Positions 8,126 through 17,038 of a stretch of 64,000 nt of DNA are shown piece by piece (the first letter of the stretch is position 1; the number at the start of each line of letters is the position of its first letter). Position numbers and translations under genes: made by a program. This DNA comes from Actinomycetes bacterium (GTDB lineage: Bacteria > Actinomycetota > Acidimicrobiia > Acidimicrobiales > RAAP-2). The notes beneath the pieces are model-generated. The model saw only the letters and a program-made list of their open reading frames with translations. It did not search any database and was not told the origin of the DNA. Location: contig JAJZBK010000001.1 in the NCBI GenBank assembly GCA_021798955.1, positions 217,654 through 281,653 of the forward strand. The letters are read 5' to 3'.

Positions 8126-9246
8126 GACGAGCTCCCTCCGAGCAGTCCCATGATGGTGGAGACGTAGGTCTGGGTCTCCGGGTACGGAGGGATCCCTCCG
8201 TAGCTCTGGACGGCCCCGGCCCCGGCGTTGTAGGCGGCCAGCGCGAGCGGCACCGAGCCGAACGCCTTCAGGTTCCCCGCCAAGATCTGCGCCGCTCCGT
8301 CGACGGCCTGTGCCGGGTCGAACGGGTCGACGCCGAGGCTGCTCGCCGTCGACGGCATGAGCTGCATGAGCCCCTGCGCTCCCGCCGAGCTGACCGCCGT
8401 GGGGTCGTAGCCCGATTCGACCTTGGCCACCGCAGCCAGCAGCTGAGGGGAGACTCCGTAGGTGGCACCGGCCGACAAGAAGAGCGGCGCCAGCGTGGCG
8501 GGAACACCGAGCGAGCCAAGCCCCGCCACCGTCGCCGGCGACGACGCGCCGACCATGGCAGCAACGGGGGTCCCGCTCACCGGTGCTCCGACCGGTCCGC
8601 TCGACGGGACGATCTGACGGATGGCGCACGGCGCCGTCCACACCGACTGCACCTGCACCGTCGTCCCTGTGTGCGGAGCGTCGATCATCTTGCCGTTGCC
8701 GATGTAGATGCCGACGTGACCCGGCCCCCCAGGACCGGGCTCGAAGAACAGCAGATCGCCCGGACGGGCATCGGCCAAGCTGGCCACGGGGCTGCCGACG
8801 GTCGCCTGCTCCTGGCTGGTGCGGGGCAGAGCGATGCCCAGATCGGCATAGACGTGCTGGACCAGTCCCGAGCAGTCGAAGCCGGTCGCCGGGCTGGTTC
8901 CCCCCCACTGGTAGGGCACGCCGATGTACTGGGCGGCATCCGCGACGACCTGGCTGCCGGTCACCGCCTGCCCGACAGGGGCCGCTCCGAGCACGCCCAC
9001 TCCTCCGAGCGAGCTCGCCGTCGTCATCGCGCCTGCTCCGAGCACGCCCATCCCGCCCGACGCCGCAGCGGGAGCCTCTCCGTCGAGCTGGGCGAAGGCG
9101 TCCTGGATCGCCGTGAGCATGCCGGCGAAGTTCCCCGACGACGCATCGGAGGCCAACTGCGGACCGAGCCCGGCGAAGGTCTGGGCGGCAGCGGCGACCT
9201 GCTGGGCGACGGGCGGCAAGACGACGGTCGAGGAGACGTCCGTCAC
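8122..9246 (-). CDS. Bifunctional peptidoglycan hydrolase: NlpC/P60 peptidase plus lytic transglycosylase
   Basis: Probable FlgJ analogue that opens the wall for the growing rod. It is 374 residues from a GTG at 9246 overlapping the fliJ stop. Residues ~95-205 are an NlpC/P60 domain with catalytic Cys in 'GFDCSGLVQHVY', His in 'GPGHVGIYIG' and a second His in 'DAPHTG'. Residues ~265-374 are an SLT lytic transglycosylase with the catalytic Glu in 'AKVESGYDP' and motif 'QGLMQLMPSTA'. There is no obvious signal peptide; export through the flagellar system is an inference from its location between fliJ and fliK. Confidence 0.88.
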   Translation of the reverse strand: MTDVSSTVVLPPVAQQVAAAAQTFAGLGPQLASDASSGNFAGMLTAIQDAFAQLDGEAPAAASGGMGVLGAGAMTTASSLGGVGVLGAAPVGQAVTGSQVVADAAQYIGVPYQWGGTSPATGFDCSGLVQHVYADLGIALPRTSQEQATVGSPVASLADARPGDLLFFEPGPGGPGHVGIYIGNGKMIDAPHTGTTVQVQSVWTAPCAIRQIVPSSGPVGAPVSGTPVAAMVGASSPATVAGLGSLGVPATLAPLFLSAGATYGVSPQLLAAVAKVESGYDPTAVSSAGAQGLMQLMPSTASSLGVDPFDPAQAVDGAAQILAGNLKAFGSVPLALAAYNAGAGAVQSYGGIPPYPETQTYVSTIMGLLGGSSS

Positions 9247-9704
9247 GAGACACGCTCCCGCCTCGCGCCTGTCACCAGGGCCTCCGCCGTCCACCGGGCC
9301 GTCACCAGGTCGTCGACGGCCGACGCCTCCGCCCGCGCCTCGTCGGCCAGGGCCTCCTCGAGGCGCCGCTGGGCCAGGCGCTCCAGCGCTTCGACCCGCT
9401 GGGCTGCCCGTGACCACGCGGCAAACGCGCCTGTTGCGTCGGTCGCGGCACGTGCCACCTGCTGGTCAGCAGCAGTCACGCTGGAGGCAGCCAGGAAGGA
9501 GGCCGCCTGCTCGCGGACGAACACGGCACGGGGAACCGGCCCGGGGGAAGCGGGAAGGGTCCGGTAGCGAAGGGCAGTGCGCTCCCGGTCCTCTCGGGCA
9601 GCGCGGAGCCGGAGGTTGGCCCGCAGCAGCTCGGCGCGCGCCTCGTCCTCCTGGGCCCTCCGGACGCGCAGCACAGCGGCCAGGCGGAAGCGGCGGTTGC
9701 TCAT
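9243..9704 (-). CDS. fliJ: FliJ-like flagellar export chaperone/ATPase stalk protein
   Basis: A 153-residue, highly charged, coiled-coil protein rich in Ala/Arg/Glu with hydrophobic heptads over nearly its full length, beginning 'MSNRRFRLAAVLRVRRAQED', which matches the FliJ 'F.L..vL..r' opening. The ATG overlaps the fliI stop (ATGA at 9701-9704). FliJ couples the FliI ATPase ring to the FlhA export gate. Sequence identity in this family is low, so the call rests on coiled coil, size and the fliH-fliI-fliJ order. Confidence 0.87.
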   Translation of the reverse strand: MSNRRFRLAAVLRVRRAQEDEARAELLRANLRLRAAREDRERTALRYRTLPASPGPVPRAVFVREQAASFLAASSVTAADQQVARAATDATGAFAAWSRAAQRVEALERLAQRRLEEALADEARAEASAVDDLVTARWTAEALVTGARRERVS

Positions 9705-11104
9705 GCCACCTCCCCGAGCCGGCCGTGACCGTCGTTGCCGTCGTTGCCGGCGAGCACCGCAGCACCGCTGGCCGTCCCGTCGGTCGGACGCGTACCGGTG
9801 GGATCTCCGAGCAGGGCGGCCAGCAGGGACCACGAGCGGTCGACCGGCTGGACGTCGCGGACGTCCTGGCACAGGAACGCCTCGATGAAGTCGGTGAGCG
9901 CCACCGCCCTGTCGACGGTGGGATTGGTGCCGGCCACGTACGCGCCGATCTCGATCAGGTCCTTGGCGTCGCGGGCCGCGGCCAGCAGCCGGCGCAGCTC
10001 GCGGGCGAGGGACCGCTGCTCGGGCGTCGTGATGGCCGGCTCGACCCTCGAGATCGACTCGAGCACCTCGATGCTCGGGAAGTGGCCGGCAGTGGCCAGC
10101 CGACGCGACAGCACGATGTGCCCGTCGAGGATCGACCGTGCTGCATCGGCGATCGGCTCGTTCATGTCGTCGCCGTCGACCAGCACGGTGTACAACCCGG
10201 TGATCGAGCCCCGGTCCGAGGCGCCCGCCCGCTCGAGCAGCTTGGGCAGGAGCGAGAACACCGACGGTGGGTACCCCCGGGTGACCGGCGGCTCGCCGGC
10301 CGACAGCCCGACCTCGCGCTGGGCCATGGCGAAGCGGGTGAGGCTGTCCATCATGAGGACGACGTCGGTCCCGCGGTCGCGGAACCACTCGGCGATCCGA
10401 GTCGCGGTGAAGGCGGCGCGAATCCGGACCAGGGCGGGGGCATCAGAGGTGGCGACCACCACCACCGAACGAGCGAGGCCTTCGGGGCCGAGGTCGTTCT
10501 GGAGGAACTCGTTGACCTCGCGGCCGCGCTCACCGACCAGCGCGAGCACGGCGACAGGGGCATCGGTCCCGCGGGTGATCATCGAGAGCAGGCTCGACTT
10601 GCCGACGCCGGAGCCGGCGAAGATGCCGAGGCGCTGACCGCGTCCGCAGGGGACCAGCGTGTCGACGGCCCGCACGCCCAGGCCGAGCTGCCGGTCGATC
10701 ATCTCGCGCCGCAGCGGGTGGGGCGGCGCACCGTCGATCAGCACGTGCTCGGTCCCCGACAGTGCCGGTCCGTCGTCGATCGGCCGTCCGAGCCCGTCGA
10801 GGACCCGCCCGAGCAGGCACTCCCCCACCTCCACGGTGAACGGCCGCCCCGTCGCCTCGACGCGGTCGCCGTAGCGGACACCCTTCAGCTCGCCGAGCGG
10901 CATGCAGGCCAGACCGTCTCCGTGGACGGCGACCACCTCGGCGTCGAGCACGCTGCCGTCCCGCCACACCCGCACGGCGTCGCCGACCGCGGCGTCGATC
11001 CCCTCGACTTCGAGGCGGAGGCCCACCAGCCGGCTCACCCGGCCGGTGCGTCGAGGAAGCGTCGCCTGGCGTGCGGCAGCGAGCAGCTCGGTCGACCAGG
11101 TCAT
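9701..11104 (-). CDS. fliI: FliI, flagellum-specific export ATPase
   Basis: Rotary-type ATPase of the export apparatus, 467 residues. It has a Walker A 'FAGSGVGKSSLL' at about 165-176, the catalytic-Glu segment 'VALVGERGREV', Walker B 'DVVLMMDSLTRFAMAQREV', and the FliI-type 'GEPPVTRGYPPSVFSLLPKL'. The start overlaps the fliH stop (ATGA). Length is slightly above the usual 440 because of a Gly/Ala-rich tail. Confidence 0.97.
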   Translation of the reverse strand: MTWSTELLAAARQATLPRRTGRVSRLVGLRLEVEGIDAAVGDAVRVWRDGSVLDAEVVAVHGDGLACMPLGELKGVRYGDRVEATGRPFTVEVGECLLGRVLDGLGRPIDDGPALSGTEHVLIDGAPPHPLRREMIDRQLGLGVRAVDTLVPCGRGQRLGIFAGSGVGKSSLLSMITRGTDAPVAVLALVGERGREVNEFLQNDLGPEGLARSVVVVATSDAPALVRIRAAFTATRIAEWFRDRGTDVVLMMDSLTRFAMAQREVGLSAGEPPVTRGYPPSVFSLLPKLLERAGASDRGSITGLYTVLVDGDDMNEPIADAARSILDGHIVLSRRLATAGHFPSIEVLESISRVEPAITTPEQRSLARELRRLLAAARDAKDLIEIGAYVAGTNPTVDRAVALTDFIEAFLCQDVRDVQPVDRSWSLLAALLGDPTGTRPTDGTASGAAVLAGNDGNDGHGRLGEVA

Positions 11105-11973
11105 GCCGACCTCGCCACGTCGTCACGTCCGCCGCCGACCCCGGCCAAGTCGCCCTCGACGCACTGAGAGGTCACGGGGCCGTCGGGAGTCTCTGGGCCG
11201 TCGGGAGTCTCTGGGCCGTCGGGGGTCTCGGGGCCGTCGGGGGTCTCTGGGCCTCCGGCACCACGGGACGCCAGCAGCGAGCGGACCCGGTCGAGCGCCG
11301 GCTCGATCTGGGCGTCGATCCGACAGGGGCCGGCGTCCACCACGCACCCGCCGCGCTCGACAGTCGCGTCGGCGACGACGGTGACCGTGCAGTCGGGGAC
11401 GAGCGGTGCCAGGGTCTCCGCAGCGACCACCTCGTCGGGGTGGAGGCGCACCACCAGGGCCTCGCCGGGGGAGGTCAGCGCCAGTGCGCGGCGAACCGTG
11501 GCCGACACCTCGTCCTCGGAGACGGACAGCTCGTGGTCGACGAGGGTCCGGGTGAGCTCGATGGCGAGCGCCGTGGCGTCCTGCTGCGCCACGGCGATGG
11601 CGTTGGCCCGACCAGCCGCCATGGCGGCCGCCGCCTGGCGGAGCGCTTCGGCCCCACGACGCACGGCCTCGGCCTTCGCGGCCTCGGACTCACGACGGGC
11701 GGCCTCCACACCGGCCTGGTACCCCTCGTCGAACGCCTGGCGCCGGACTTCCTCGAGCCGTTCAGCCGGCGACGGGCCGGGGTCCTTGGCGCGACGAGCG
11801 ACCACCGGGTCCACGCCCAGCACCGCTGGGAGCGCCCCCTCGACGGCGGCACCCCTCAGTACCCGTCCCACCCGGCGAGCCCCGCGGGCCCGCTCCGGGG
11901 GCAGGAGGGCGCCCTCCGGTGACGCGAGCCGGCTCGGTAGCCGCTCGGACGGCCGCTCAGACAACAAGGTCAT
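11101..11973 (-). CDS. fliH: FliH, regulator of the flagellar export ATPase
   Basis: The 290-residue product has a long Ala/Glu/Arg coiled coil (about 70-150) including the FliH-like 'EEVRRQAFDEGYQAGVEAARR' region (truncated here) and a C-terminal domain with 'RTLVDHELSVSEDEV' and 'VRLHPDEV', as in FliH/HrpE. It lies between fliG (17-bp overlap) and fliI. Near the C-terminus, four in-frame 18-bp repeats (11177-11248) encode PDGPET hexads, an extension not typical of the family. Confidence 0.9.
   Translation of the reverse strand: MTLLSERPSERLPSRLASPEGALLPPERARGARRVGRVLRGAAVEGALPAVLGVDPVVARRAKDPGPSPAERLEEVRRQAFDEGYQAGVEAARRESEAAKAEAVRRGAEALRQAAAAMAAGRANAIAVAQQDATALAIELTRTLVDHELSVSEDEVSATVRRALALTSPGEALVVRLHPDEVVAAETLAPLVPDCTVTVVADATVERGGCVVDAGPCRIDAQIEPALDRVRSLLASRGAGGPETPDGPETPDGPETPDGPETPDGPVTSQCVEGDLAGVGGGRDDVARSA
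11177..11248 (-). repeat. Four tandem 18-bp repeats in the 3' part of fliH
   Basis: Unit GGGCCGTCGGGAGTCTCT (plus strand) at 11177, 11195, 11213 and 11231, the last two with single-base changes. It is read in frame as PDGPET/S hexads in the C-terminal tail of FliH. The exact period of six codons keeps the frame intact if copies are gained or lost. Confidence 0.85.
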
Positions 11974-12967
11974 CGTCTCCTCGCATCAGCACGATCTCCC
12001 CTGCTTCTTCCATCTCGCGGACGATCTTCACCAGCTGCATCTGCGCCGCCTCGACCGCCGACAGGCGGGTGGGGCCGAGGATCTCGATCTCCTCGACCAA
12101 GTCTTGGGCGGCACGTTCGGACAAGTTGCGCAGGAACTTCTCCCGCACCGGCTCGTCCACCCCCTTCAAGGCGATGGCCAGGTCCTTCGGCACCACGTTG
12201 CGCAGCACCCGTTGAAGCGACCGGTCGTCGAGGGCGACCACGTCGTCGAAGACGAACAGCTGGTTGCGGACCTTCTCGGCCGTCTCGGGGTCGATGGCCT
12301 CGAGCTCGGAGAGGATCTGCTTCTCCGAGGCGCGATCGGCGTTGGAGAGGATGGCGACCAGCGCGGGCACGCCCCCGCTCGACAGACGAGCTTGCGCTCC
12401 CGACTGCAGCGCCGTGGCGAACTTGCGCTCGAGCACGGCAGCGAGGTCGGCCACCACCTCGGGAGCGATCCTCCCCATGGTGGCGATCCGCTCGGCCACG
12501 TCGACTCGCATCCGGCCGTCCAGGTGGGCGAGCACCTCGGCGGCGTAGTCGGAAGGAAGGTGGACGAGCACCACGGCGGCGGTCTGCGGGTGTTCCTCGG
12601 CGAGGAAGGCCGCCAGCTGGACAGCTTCGACCCGGTGGAGGAAGAGCAGCGGGCCTCCCTCGCCCGAGCTGACGAACTGCTCGATGATCTCGTCGGCCCG
12701 GGCGGCACCGAGCCGTTCCCGCAGGAGGCGCTTGGCCGCGTCGATGCCACCTTGGGAGACCGCCACCATGCCGGTCACGCCGTTCACGAACTCGCTGACC
12801 ACCTGGGCGACGACGTCGGCGTCGAGCTGGGGCAGCTGGGCCATCTCGGTCATGAGCATCACGACCTCGGTCTCGCTCATGGCCTTGAGCACCTGGGCGG
12901 CGCGCTGGGTGCCCATCTGGGCCAGCACGGTGGCCGCCTTCTGCGGTCCGGTCAGCGTCTGCGCCAT
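11957..12967 (-). CDS. fliG: FliG, flagellar motor switch protein
   Basis: C-ring protein that contacts the stators, 336 residues from the ATG at 12967 (MAQTLTGPQKAATVLAQMG). All three FliG domains are recognisable: the N-terminal FliF-binding domain, the middle domain with the EHPQTAAVVL (EHPQ) motif, and the C-terminal charged helix 'EKVRNQLFVFDDVVALDDRS' that gives torque residues. It begins 8 bp after the fliF stop. A longer open frame upstream is only a shadow of fliF. Confidence 0.97.
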   Translation of the reverse strand: MAQTLTGPQKAATVLAQMGTQRAAQVLKAMSETEVVMLMTEMAQLPQLDADVVAQVVSEFVNGVTGMVAVSQGGIDAAKRLLRERLGAARADEIIEQFVSSGEGGPLLFLHRVEAVQLAAFLAEEHPQTAAVVLVHLPSDYAAEVLAHLDGRMRVDVAERIATMGRIAPEVVADLAAVLERKFATALQSGAQARLSSGGVPALVAILSNADRASEKQILSELEAIDPETAEKVRNQLFVFDDVVALDDRSLQRVLRNVVPKDLAIALKGVDEPVREKFLRNLSERAAQDLVEEIEILGPTRLSAVEAAQMQLVKIVREMEEAGEIVLMRGDDDLVV

Positions 12968-12975
12968 GACCCCCC

Positions 12976-14610
12976 CTACGACCGCCCGGCCGGGGCCGGT
13001 GCCCCGCCGGTCGGGCGCTCCTTGGTCCACGCCCGCAGCAGGGCGGCGACCTCGTCGGGCTGGGAGTCGATGAAGTTGCTCACCGCGTCGTTGAGCTCGG
13101 GAGCCCGATGGGGCGCGAGGCCCACCGCCGGCACCTGCGTGGTGGCATCGAGGGCGGGTGAGGGCGGCTCGACGGGCTGGGCCAGCTGCTGGGGCAAGAC
13201 CACCGGCGTACGGCGAGGAACGCGGTTCTTTTTGGCGGAGCGCCACAGCAGGAAGAGCACGACCAGGATGGCCAGGGCGACGACCGCAGTGCGGACCATC
13301 GAGGAGAGCTTCGCCTTGGACTGGGCCGCCGCCGCGATCGCCGCCGCCTTGCTTGCCGCCTGCTGGGCGGCCGTCGAGAACGGCACCGCGCTCATGACCA
13401 AGGTGTCGCCTCGTGCCGTGTCGAGCCCGGCCGCCGCCGCCACGCCCTGCTGGAGCGTGGCGAGGCTCACGCCCTTGGGCATGCTCTTGGCGTTGACCAG
13501 GACGGCGATGGACTGGCGGGTCACGCCTCCCGGGGCCGTCTTGGTGGTCTGGGTGACGGTGCCGGTGGCGTACTGCGTCGACGACGACGAGTTGGTGTAG
13601 TTCCCGTTCCCCGTACCGGTGCCCGCTGGAGCCGTGGTCGTGCCGAGGACGCCGCCGCCGTTCGCCCCGGCGCCGGTCGCCCCGCCGGTGGCCGTCTGGG
13701 TGCTGGTCTGCGTCTGGGTGGGCACGGTGACCGGCGTGTTGTTGGCGCCGAGCTGGAAGCCGTTGGTCGTGGTCGACACCTTGTTGAAGTCGAGCTGGGC
13801 GTTGACCTGGATGTCGGCGTTGTTCGGGCCGAGCACGCTCTGGAGGTAGGCGGCGATCTTGGCCTGCTGGGCGGTGTCGAAGGCGCTGGTGGCGTTGTTG
13901 TTGCTGCCCGCCGACGTGTCGACGCCCGGTCCGGCCAGCAGGTTGCCGTTGTTGTCGGCCACCGTCACCTCGGAGGCGGACAGGTTGGGCACCGAGGAGG
14001 CCACCAGGTGGACGATCGCCTGCACCTCGCCCCCCGAGAGGGTCTGTCCCGGCGCCGTGTCGACCAGCACCGAGGCACCCGTCGGCGAGGTGTTGTTGAG
14101 GGCGAAGGTGTTGTTGGCCGGCATGGCCAGGTTCACCTGCACACCGGTGACGCCGTTGATGGCGCCGATGGTCTGCTGCAGCTCGCCCTGGAGCGCACGG
14201 AGGTAGTCGGCCTGCTGGGTCAGCTGGGAGGTGGTGATGCCCTCCTTGTCGAGGATGCCGAGCCCGACGTTGGTGCTCGAGGCCGGCAGGCCGGCCGAGG
14301 CCATGTTGATCCGCTCCTGGTCGACCTCGTTCTGGGGAACGAGGATCGTGGAGCCACCGTTCTCGAGCTGGTAGGGGACCTTGTCGCTGGTCAGCTTGGC
14401 CGTGATGGCCGCCGCGTCGGACGGCTGGAGGTTGGTGAACAGCGGCGAGTAGGTCGGCTTGCCCGACAGGCTCATGAACACCATCCCGCCCACCACGGCG
14501 GCGATGATGGCCACCACGGTGACCACCTTCTGGCCGGGGGTGAACCCGTCGGCGAACCGTCGGGCACTGCTCTTCCAGCGGTCGACGTCGGCAGCGGCGA
14601 CCAGGGCCAT
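12976..14610 (-). CDS. fliF: FliF, flagellar MS-ring protein
   Basis: MS-ring subunit, 544 residues. One membrane span near residues 30-50 precedes the ring-building motifs: 'YSPLFTNLQPSDAAAITAKL' and 'PYQLENGGSTILVPQ' of the YscJ/FliF domain, then 'LQGELQQTIGAINGVTGVQVN'. A second span lies near 440-460, followed by a short cytoplasmic FliG-binding tail. The periplasmic region contains a long Gly/Thr/Asn insert. Its start overlaps the fliE stop by one base. Confidence 0.96.
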   Translation of the reverse strand: MALVAAADVDRWKSSARRFADGFTPGQKVVTVVAIIAAVVGGMVFMSLSGKPTYSPLFTNLQPSDAAAITAKLTSDKVPYQLENGGSTILVPQNEVDQERINMASAGLPASSTNVGLGILDKEGITTSQLTQQADYLRALQGELQQTIGAINGVTGVQVNLAMPANNTFALNNTSPTGASVLVDTAPGQTLSGGEVQAIVHLVASSVPNLSASEVTVADNNGNLLAGPGVDTSAGSNNNATSAFDTAQQAKIAAYLQSVLGPNNADIQVNAQLDFNKVSTTTNGFQLGANNTPVTVPTQTQTSTQTATGGATGAGANGGGVLGTTTAPAGTGTGNGNYTNSSSSTQYATGTVTQTTKTAPGGVTRQSIAVLVNAKSMPKGVSLATLQQGVAAAAGLDTARGDTLVMSAVPFSTAAQQAASKAAAIAAAAQSKAKLSSMVRTAVVALAILVVLFLLWRSAKKNRVPRRTPVVLPQQLAQPVEPPSPALDATTQVPAVGLAPHRAPELNDAVSNFIDSQPDEVAALLRAWTKERPTGGAPAPAGRS

Positions 14611-14942
14611 CAGAACTGCATCCCCATGATCTGGTTGAAGGCGGCGAGCGCTTTCGTCACCACGGCCTGGGTCACCTGCGTGTCGAGCGACGCCTGGCTG
14701 GCGGCGATCATGGCGTCAGAGATGTTCCCTTGGCCGGCAGCAGCTTGGGCAGCCTGGCTGGACGCCGTGTTCTGCACCTGCTGGAGCTGGTTGACGGCGT
14801 TCAGGATGGCGTTGGAGAACCCGGCCGACCCCGAAGCGGCACCCGATTGCCCGGCTGCACCCGACGCCCCCGCCGCGGTCGACGTCGCGGACGGGGGGGC
14901 AGGCGGGGTGGGGGGCGTGGGCGGGATGGGGAGGATGGCCAC
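14610..14942 (-). CDS. fliE: FliE, MS-ring/rod junction protein
   Basis: A 110-residue protein with a Pro/Ala-rich N-terminus (PPTPPTPPAPP) and a C-terminal amphipathic helical region ending 'KALAAFNQIMGMQF', the FliE signature 'Ayq.im.Mqv'. It joins FliF to the rod and gates early export. It sits 4 bp after the flgC stop in the classic flgB-flgC-fliE-fliF order. Confidence 0.92.
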   Translation of the reverse strand: MAILPIPPTPPTPPAPPSATSTAAGASGAAGQSGAASGSAGFSNAILNAVNQLQQVQNTASSQAAQAAAGQGNISDAMIAASQASLDTQVTQAVVTKALAAFNQIMGMQF

Positions 14943-14946
14943 GGTG

Positions 14947-15357
14947 TCAGGACCCCAGCGTGAGCGCCGACTGGTAGGCGGCCTTGGCCTGGTTCACCAC
15001 GGCCACGTTCGCCTGGTAGCTGGTCTGGGCCATCACCAGGTCGACGAGCTGCTGGCCGAGGTCGACCGAGGGATAGCGCACCATCCCCTGGGCGTTGGCC
15101 AGTGGGTTGCCGGGTTGGTAGGCGAGCTTGCCGGTCGTGGCGCCCGAGAGGACCTGGGAGACGACCACTCCCTGGCCGGCGCCGTTCGGTTGCGTGGACG
15201 GCACCGGCTGGGCCACCACGTACTGGGTGCCGTAGGCACCCTGGTTGGGCGAGACGGCGTCGTTGGCATTGGCGATGTTGCCGCCGATGGCATCGATCCA
15301 CGTCTGGGCGGCGTCGATGCCCGAGCGGGCGATGGGCATGGCCCCGAACAAGCTCAC
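14947..15357 (-). CDS. flgC: FlgC, proximal rod protein
   Basis: Rod protein, 136 residues, starting at a GTG that overlaps the flgB stop (GTGA at 15354-15357). The rod/hook N-terminal motif is present as 'TWIDAIGGNIANANDA', slightly divergent from the consensus NiANanT. The C-terminus 'LVMAQTSYQANVAVVNQAKAAYQSAL' (two parts) is the standard rod heptad helix. Length matches FlgC (~135-145). Confidence 0.93.
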   Translation of the reverse strand: MSLFGAMPIARSGIDAAQTWIDAIGGNIANANDAVSPNQGAYGTQYVVAQPVPSTQPNGAGQGVVVSQVLSGATTGKLAYQPGNPLANAQGMVRYPSVDLGQQLVDLVMAQTSYQANVAVVNQAKAAYQSALTLGS

Positions 15358-15701
15358 TGGAAGCTCCCTCCGGTTGCGCCCTGCACCAGCCGGAACTGCG
15401 CGTTCAGGAGGTCGACCATGGTCTGGTACTGCATGGTCTCCTGCGTGGCGTTGGTCAGCTCGGTGGGCAGGTCGACGTTGTTGCCGTTGCTGGCGGGCAG
15501 GGCCGGCGAAGGGGAGACGGTGGCGGACGCCGTGCCGCCCGTAGGCGAGGCGAGGACCTGGCGGAGGCTCTGCTCGAAGTGCACCTCTTGCGCGGTGTAC
15601 CCCGGCGTCTGCTCGTTGGCGATGTTGTTCGCCGTCGTCTGCTGCGCCAACGAGACGCTGTCGACGGCGAACTTCAGGACCCCAACGATGCCCTCGGACA
15701 C
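15354..15701 (-). CDS. flgB: FlgB, proximal rod protein
   Basis: First gene of the basal-body operon, 115 residues. A GTG at 15701 was chosen because GAGGTGG lies 5-6 nt upstream; the open frame continues to 15806 but without a ribosome site. Motifs: 'SLAQQTTANNIANEQTPGYT' (rod N-terminal) and a C-terminal 'MQYQTMVDLLNAQFRLVQG' helix. A sigma-28-type promoter candidate lies about 110 bp upstream, giving a leader of roughly 100 nt. Confidence 0.92.
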   Translation of the reverse strand: MSEGIVGVLKFAVDSVSLAQQTTANNIANEQTPGYTAQEVHFEQSLRQVLASPTGGTASATVSPSPALPASNGNNVDLPTELTNATQETMQYQTMVDLLNAQFRLVQGATGGSFQ

Positions 15702-16100
15702 AGCAACCACCTCGCTCGACGTCACGTCGGGAGCAGAGCCGTGGGGCGGTCCCCGCTCCTCCCTCGTGCCCGTCCTGGGCGGTCCGCTGGCAGTCCCTGC
15801 CGGCACCGTTGCTATCGGACGCCAGGGAGGTGACCTTGAGCACCTGGGTCTACGTCACTGGATCTACTGCGAGGAATTGTGCGTCTTGTGATCAAGCCAT
15901 GTCGCAGGTTCCGACGTGGCCGCCTCCGGTCGCGGCGCACGACCGCTTCGTTCCCGCTCCCCTGGGCGGTCCCAGCTCATACCCGCCGAGGCCAACGCCG
16001 GCCGGTCGAGCGCCGTGCCCTACGATCGCTGGCGTCTACTGCCGACCGGCCCCGGAGCGTCCCACGCGTCCGGCCGAGGCCGCCCCGAGGAGGTCGACCC
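15702..16100. other. Divergent intergenic region between flgB and the methyltransferase gene
   Basis: About 400 bp without a supported gene. It holds the flgB promoter candidate (15812-15839) and, at 15890-15867 on the minus strand, a weaker form of a motif found upstream of fliC and flbD (CACAA...CTCGCAG). Open frames crossing this interval lack ribosome sites and extend into the neighbouring genes in the wrong frame. I see no RNA gene. Confidence 0.6.
15812..15839 (-). promoter_or_regulatory. Sigma-28-type promoter candidate for the flgB-flhB operon
   Basis: On the minus strand TCAA (15839-15836), a 16-nt spacer, then TCCGATAG (15819-15812). It differs by one base from the GCCGATnn seen at the five other sites in this window but keeps the same 16-nt spacing. 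It is the only such site in the ~400-bp gap between flgB and the divergent methyltransferase gene. Assignment to FliA is inferred from the known consensus TAAA-N15-GCCGATAA. Confidence 0.6.
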
Positions 16101-16985
16101 GTGTCCACCGTCCCACCGATCGCCTCCCTCCGCTGGGACGCCGTCGACCAGACGTACCTCTCCTACCTGAACGACCACCCCGAGCTGCCCGAGCGGTGGC
16201 TGCTCGTCCAGACGTTGGGGACCGGCTCGTCACGACGGGCGCTGCTGGGTGCCCTGGGCGTCGCCGACGGGGCGCGGGTGCTCGACGTCGGCACCGGGTT
16301 CGGCGCCACCCCGATCGAGCTGGCCGGCATGGTGCCGGTCACCGTGGTGGGCCTCGACCGCGATCCCGCCAACCTCGAGGTGGCCCGGGCGCTCACCGCA
16401 GGCGTCGAGGCCACGGGGTGGTTCCGCCCGGGCAGCCACGTCTCCTACGGGTTGGGCGACGCCTACGACCTGCCGGTGGACGACGGGCGCTTCGACCTGG
16501 CGACCGCCCGCCTCCTCTTCCAGCACCTCGACGATCCCGCCCGGGCAGCCGACGAGCTCTTCCGGGTGGTCGCCCCCGGTGGCGGCGTGTGCGTCGTCGA
16601 TGCCGACGACGGGCTGTCGATCTCGTACCCCGAGCCGTCCGACGCCTTCCGCCGCCTGCAGCGTGCCTTCGCCGACCTGCAAGCGACGCGCGGCGGGGAC
16701 CGCTTCGTCGGGCGAAAGCTGTCGACGCTCCTCGAACAGGCGGGCTTCACCGTCGTGTCAGTGGTCGTCCTCCCCCAGGCCGTCCACGGTCCCTCGATGC
16801 CAGACGACCCGGCCCGATCCTTCGCCCTCCAGCGGCTGCGGAGCACCCGGGACGCCATCGTGGAGGCCGGCATCTTGGGTGCCGACGAGATCGACGACAG
16901 CCTCGAGGTCTTCGCCGGCGAGCGCGTCGAGGGGCAGTGCTCGATCGAGGCCCACCTCGCCGTGGTGGCGCGCAAGCCCGCCTGA
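16101..16985 (+). CDS. Class I SAM-dependent methyltransferase
   Basis: A 294-residue methyltransferase of unknown substrate. The GTG at 16101 is preceded by AGGAGG at 7 nt. Motif I 'VLDVGTGFGATPIELA' (about residues 58-73), the acidic motif II 'VVGLDRD', and 'LPVDDGRFDLATARLLFQHL' are the standard UbiE/Methyltransf_11 features. It sits alone between two flagellar operons and is convergent with the fliT-like gene. A role in modifying a flagellar component (for example flagellin lysine methylation) is possible by position only. Confidence 0.85.
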   Translation: MSTVPPIASLRWDAVDQTYLSYLNDHPELPERWLLVQTLGTGSSRRALLGALGVADGARVLDVGTGFGATPIELAGMVPVTVVGLDRDPANLEVARALTAGVEATGWFRPGSHVSYGLGDAYDLPVDDGRFDLATARLLFQHLDDPARAADELFRVVAPGGGVCVVDADDGLSISYPEPSDAFRRLQRAFADLQATRGGDRFVGRKLSTLLEQAGFTVVSVVVLPQAVHGPSMPDDPARSFALQRLRSTRDAIVEAGILGADEIDDSLEVFAGERVEGQCSIEAHLAVVARKPA

Positions 16986-17038
16986 CCTGGTCGGGGCTCG
17001 ACCCGGCGCCGGGCAAGTGGTCCGGCCCAGGGCGCTGG

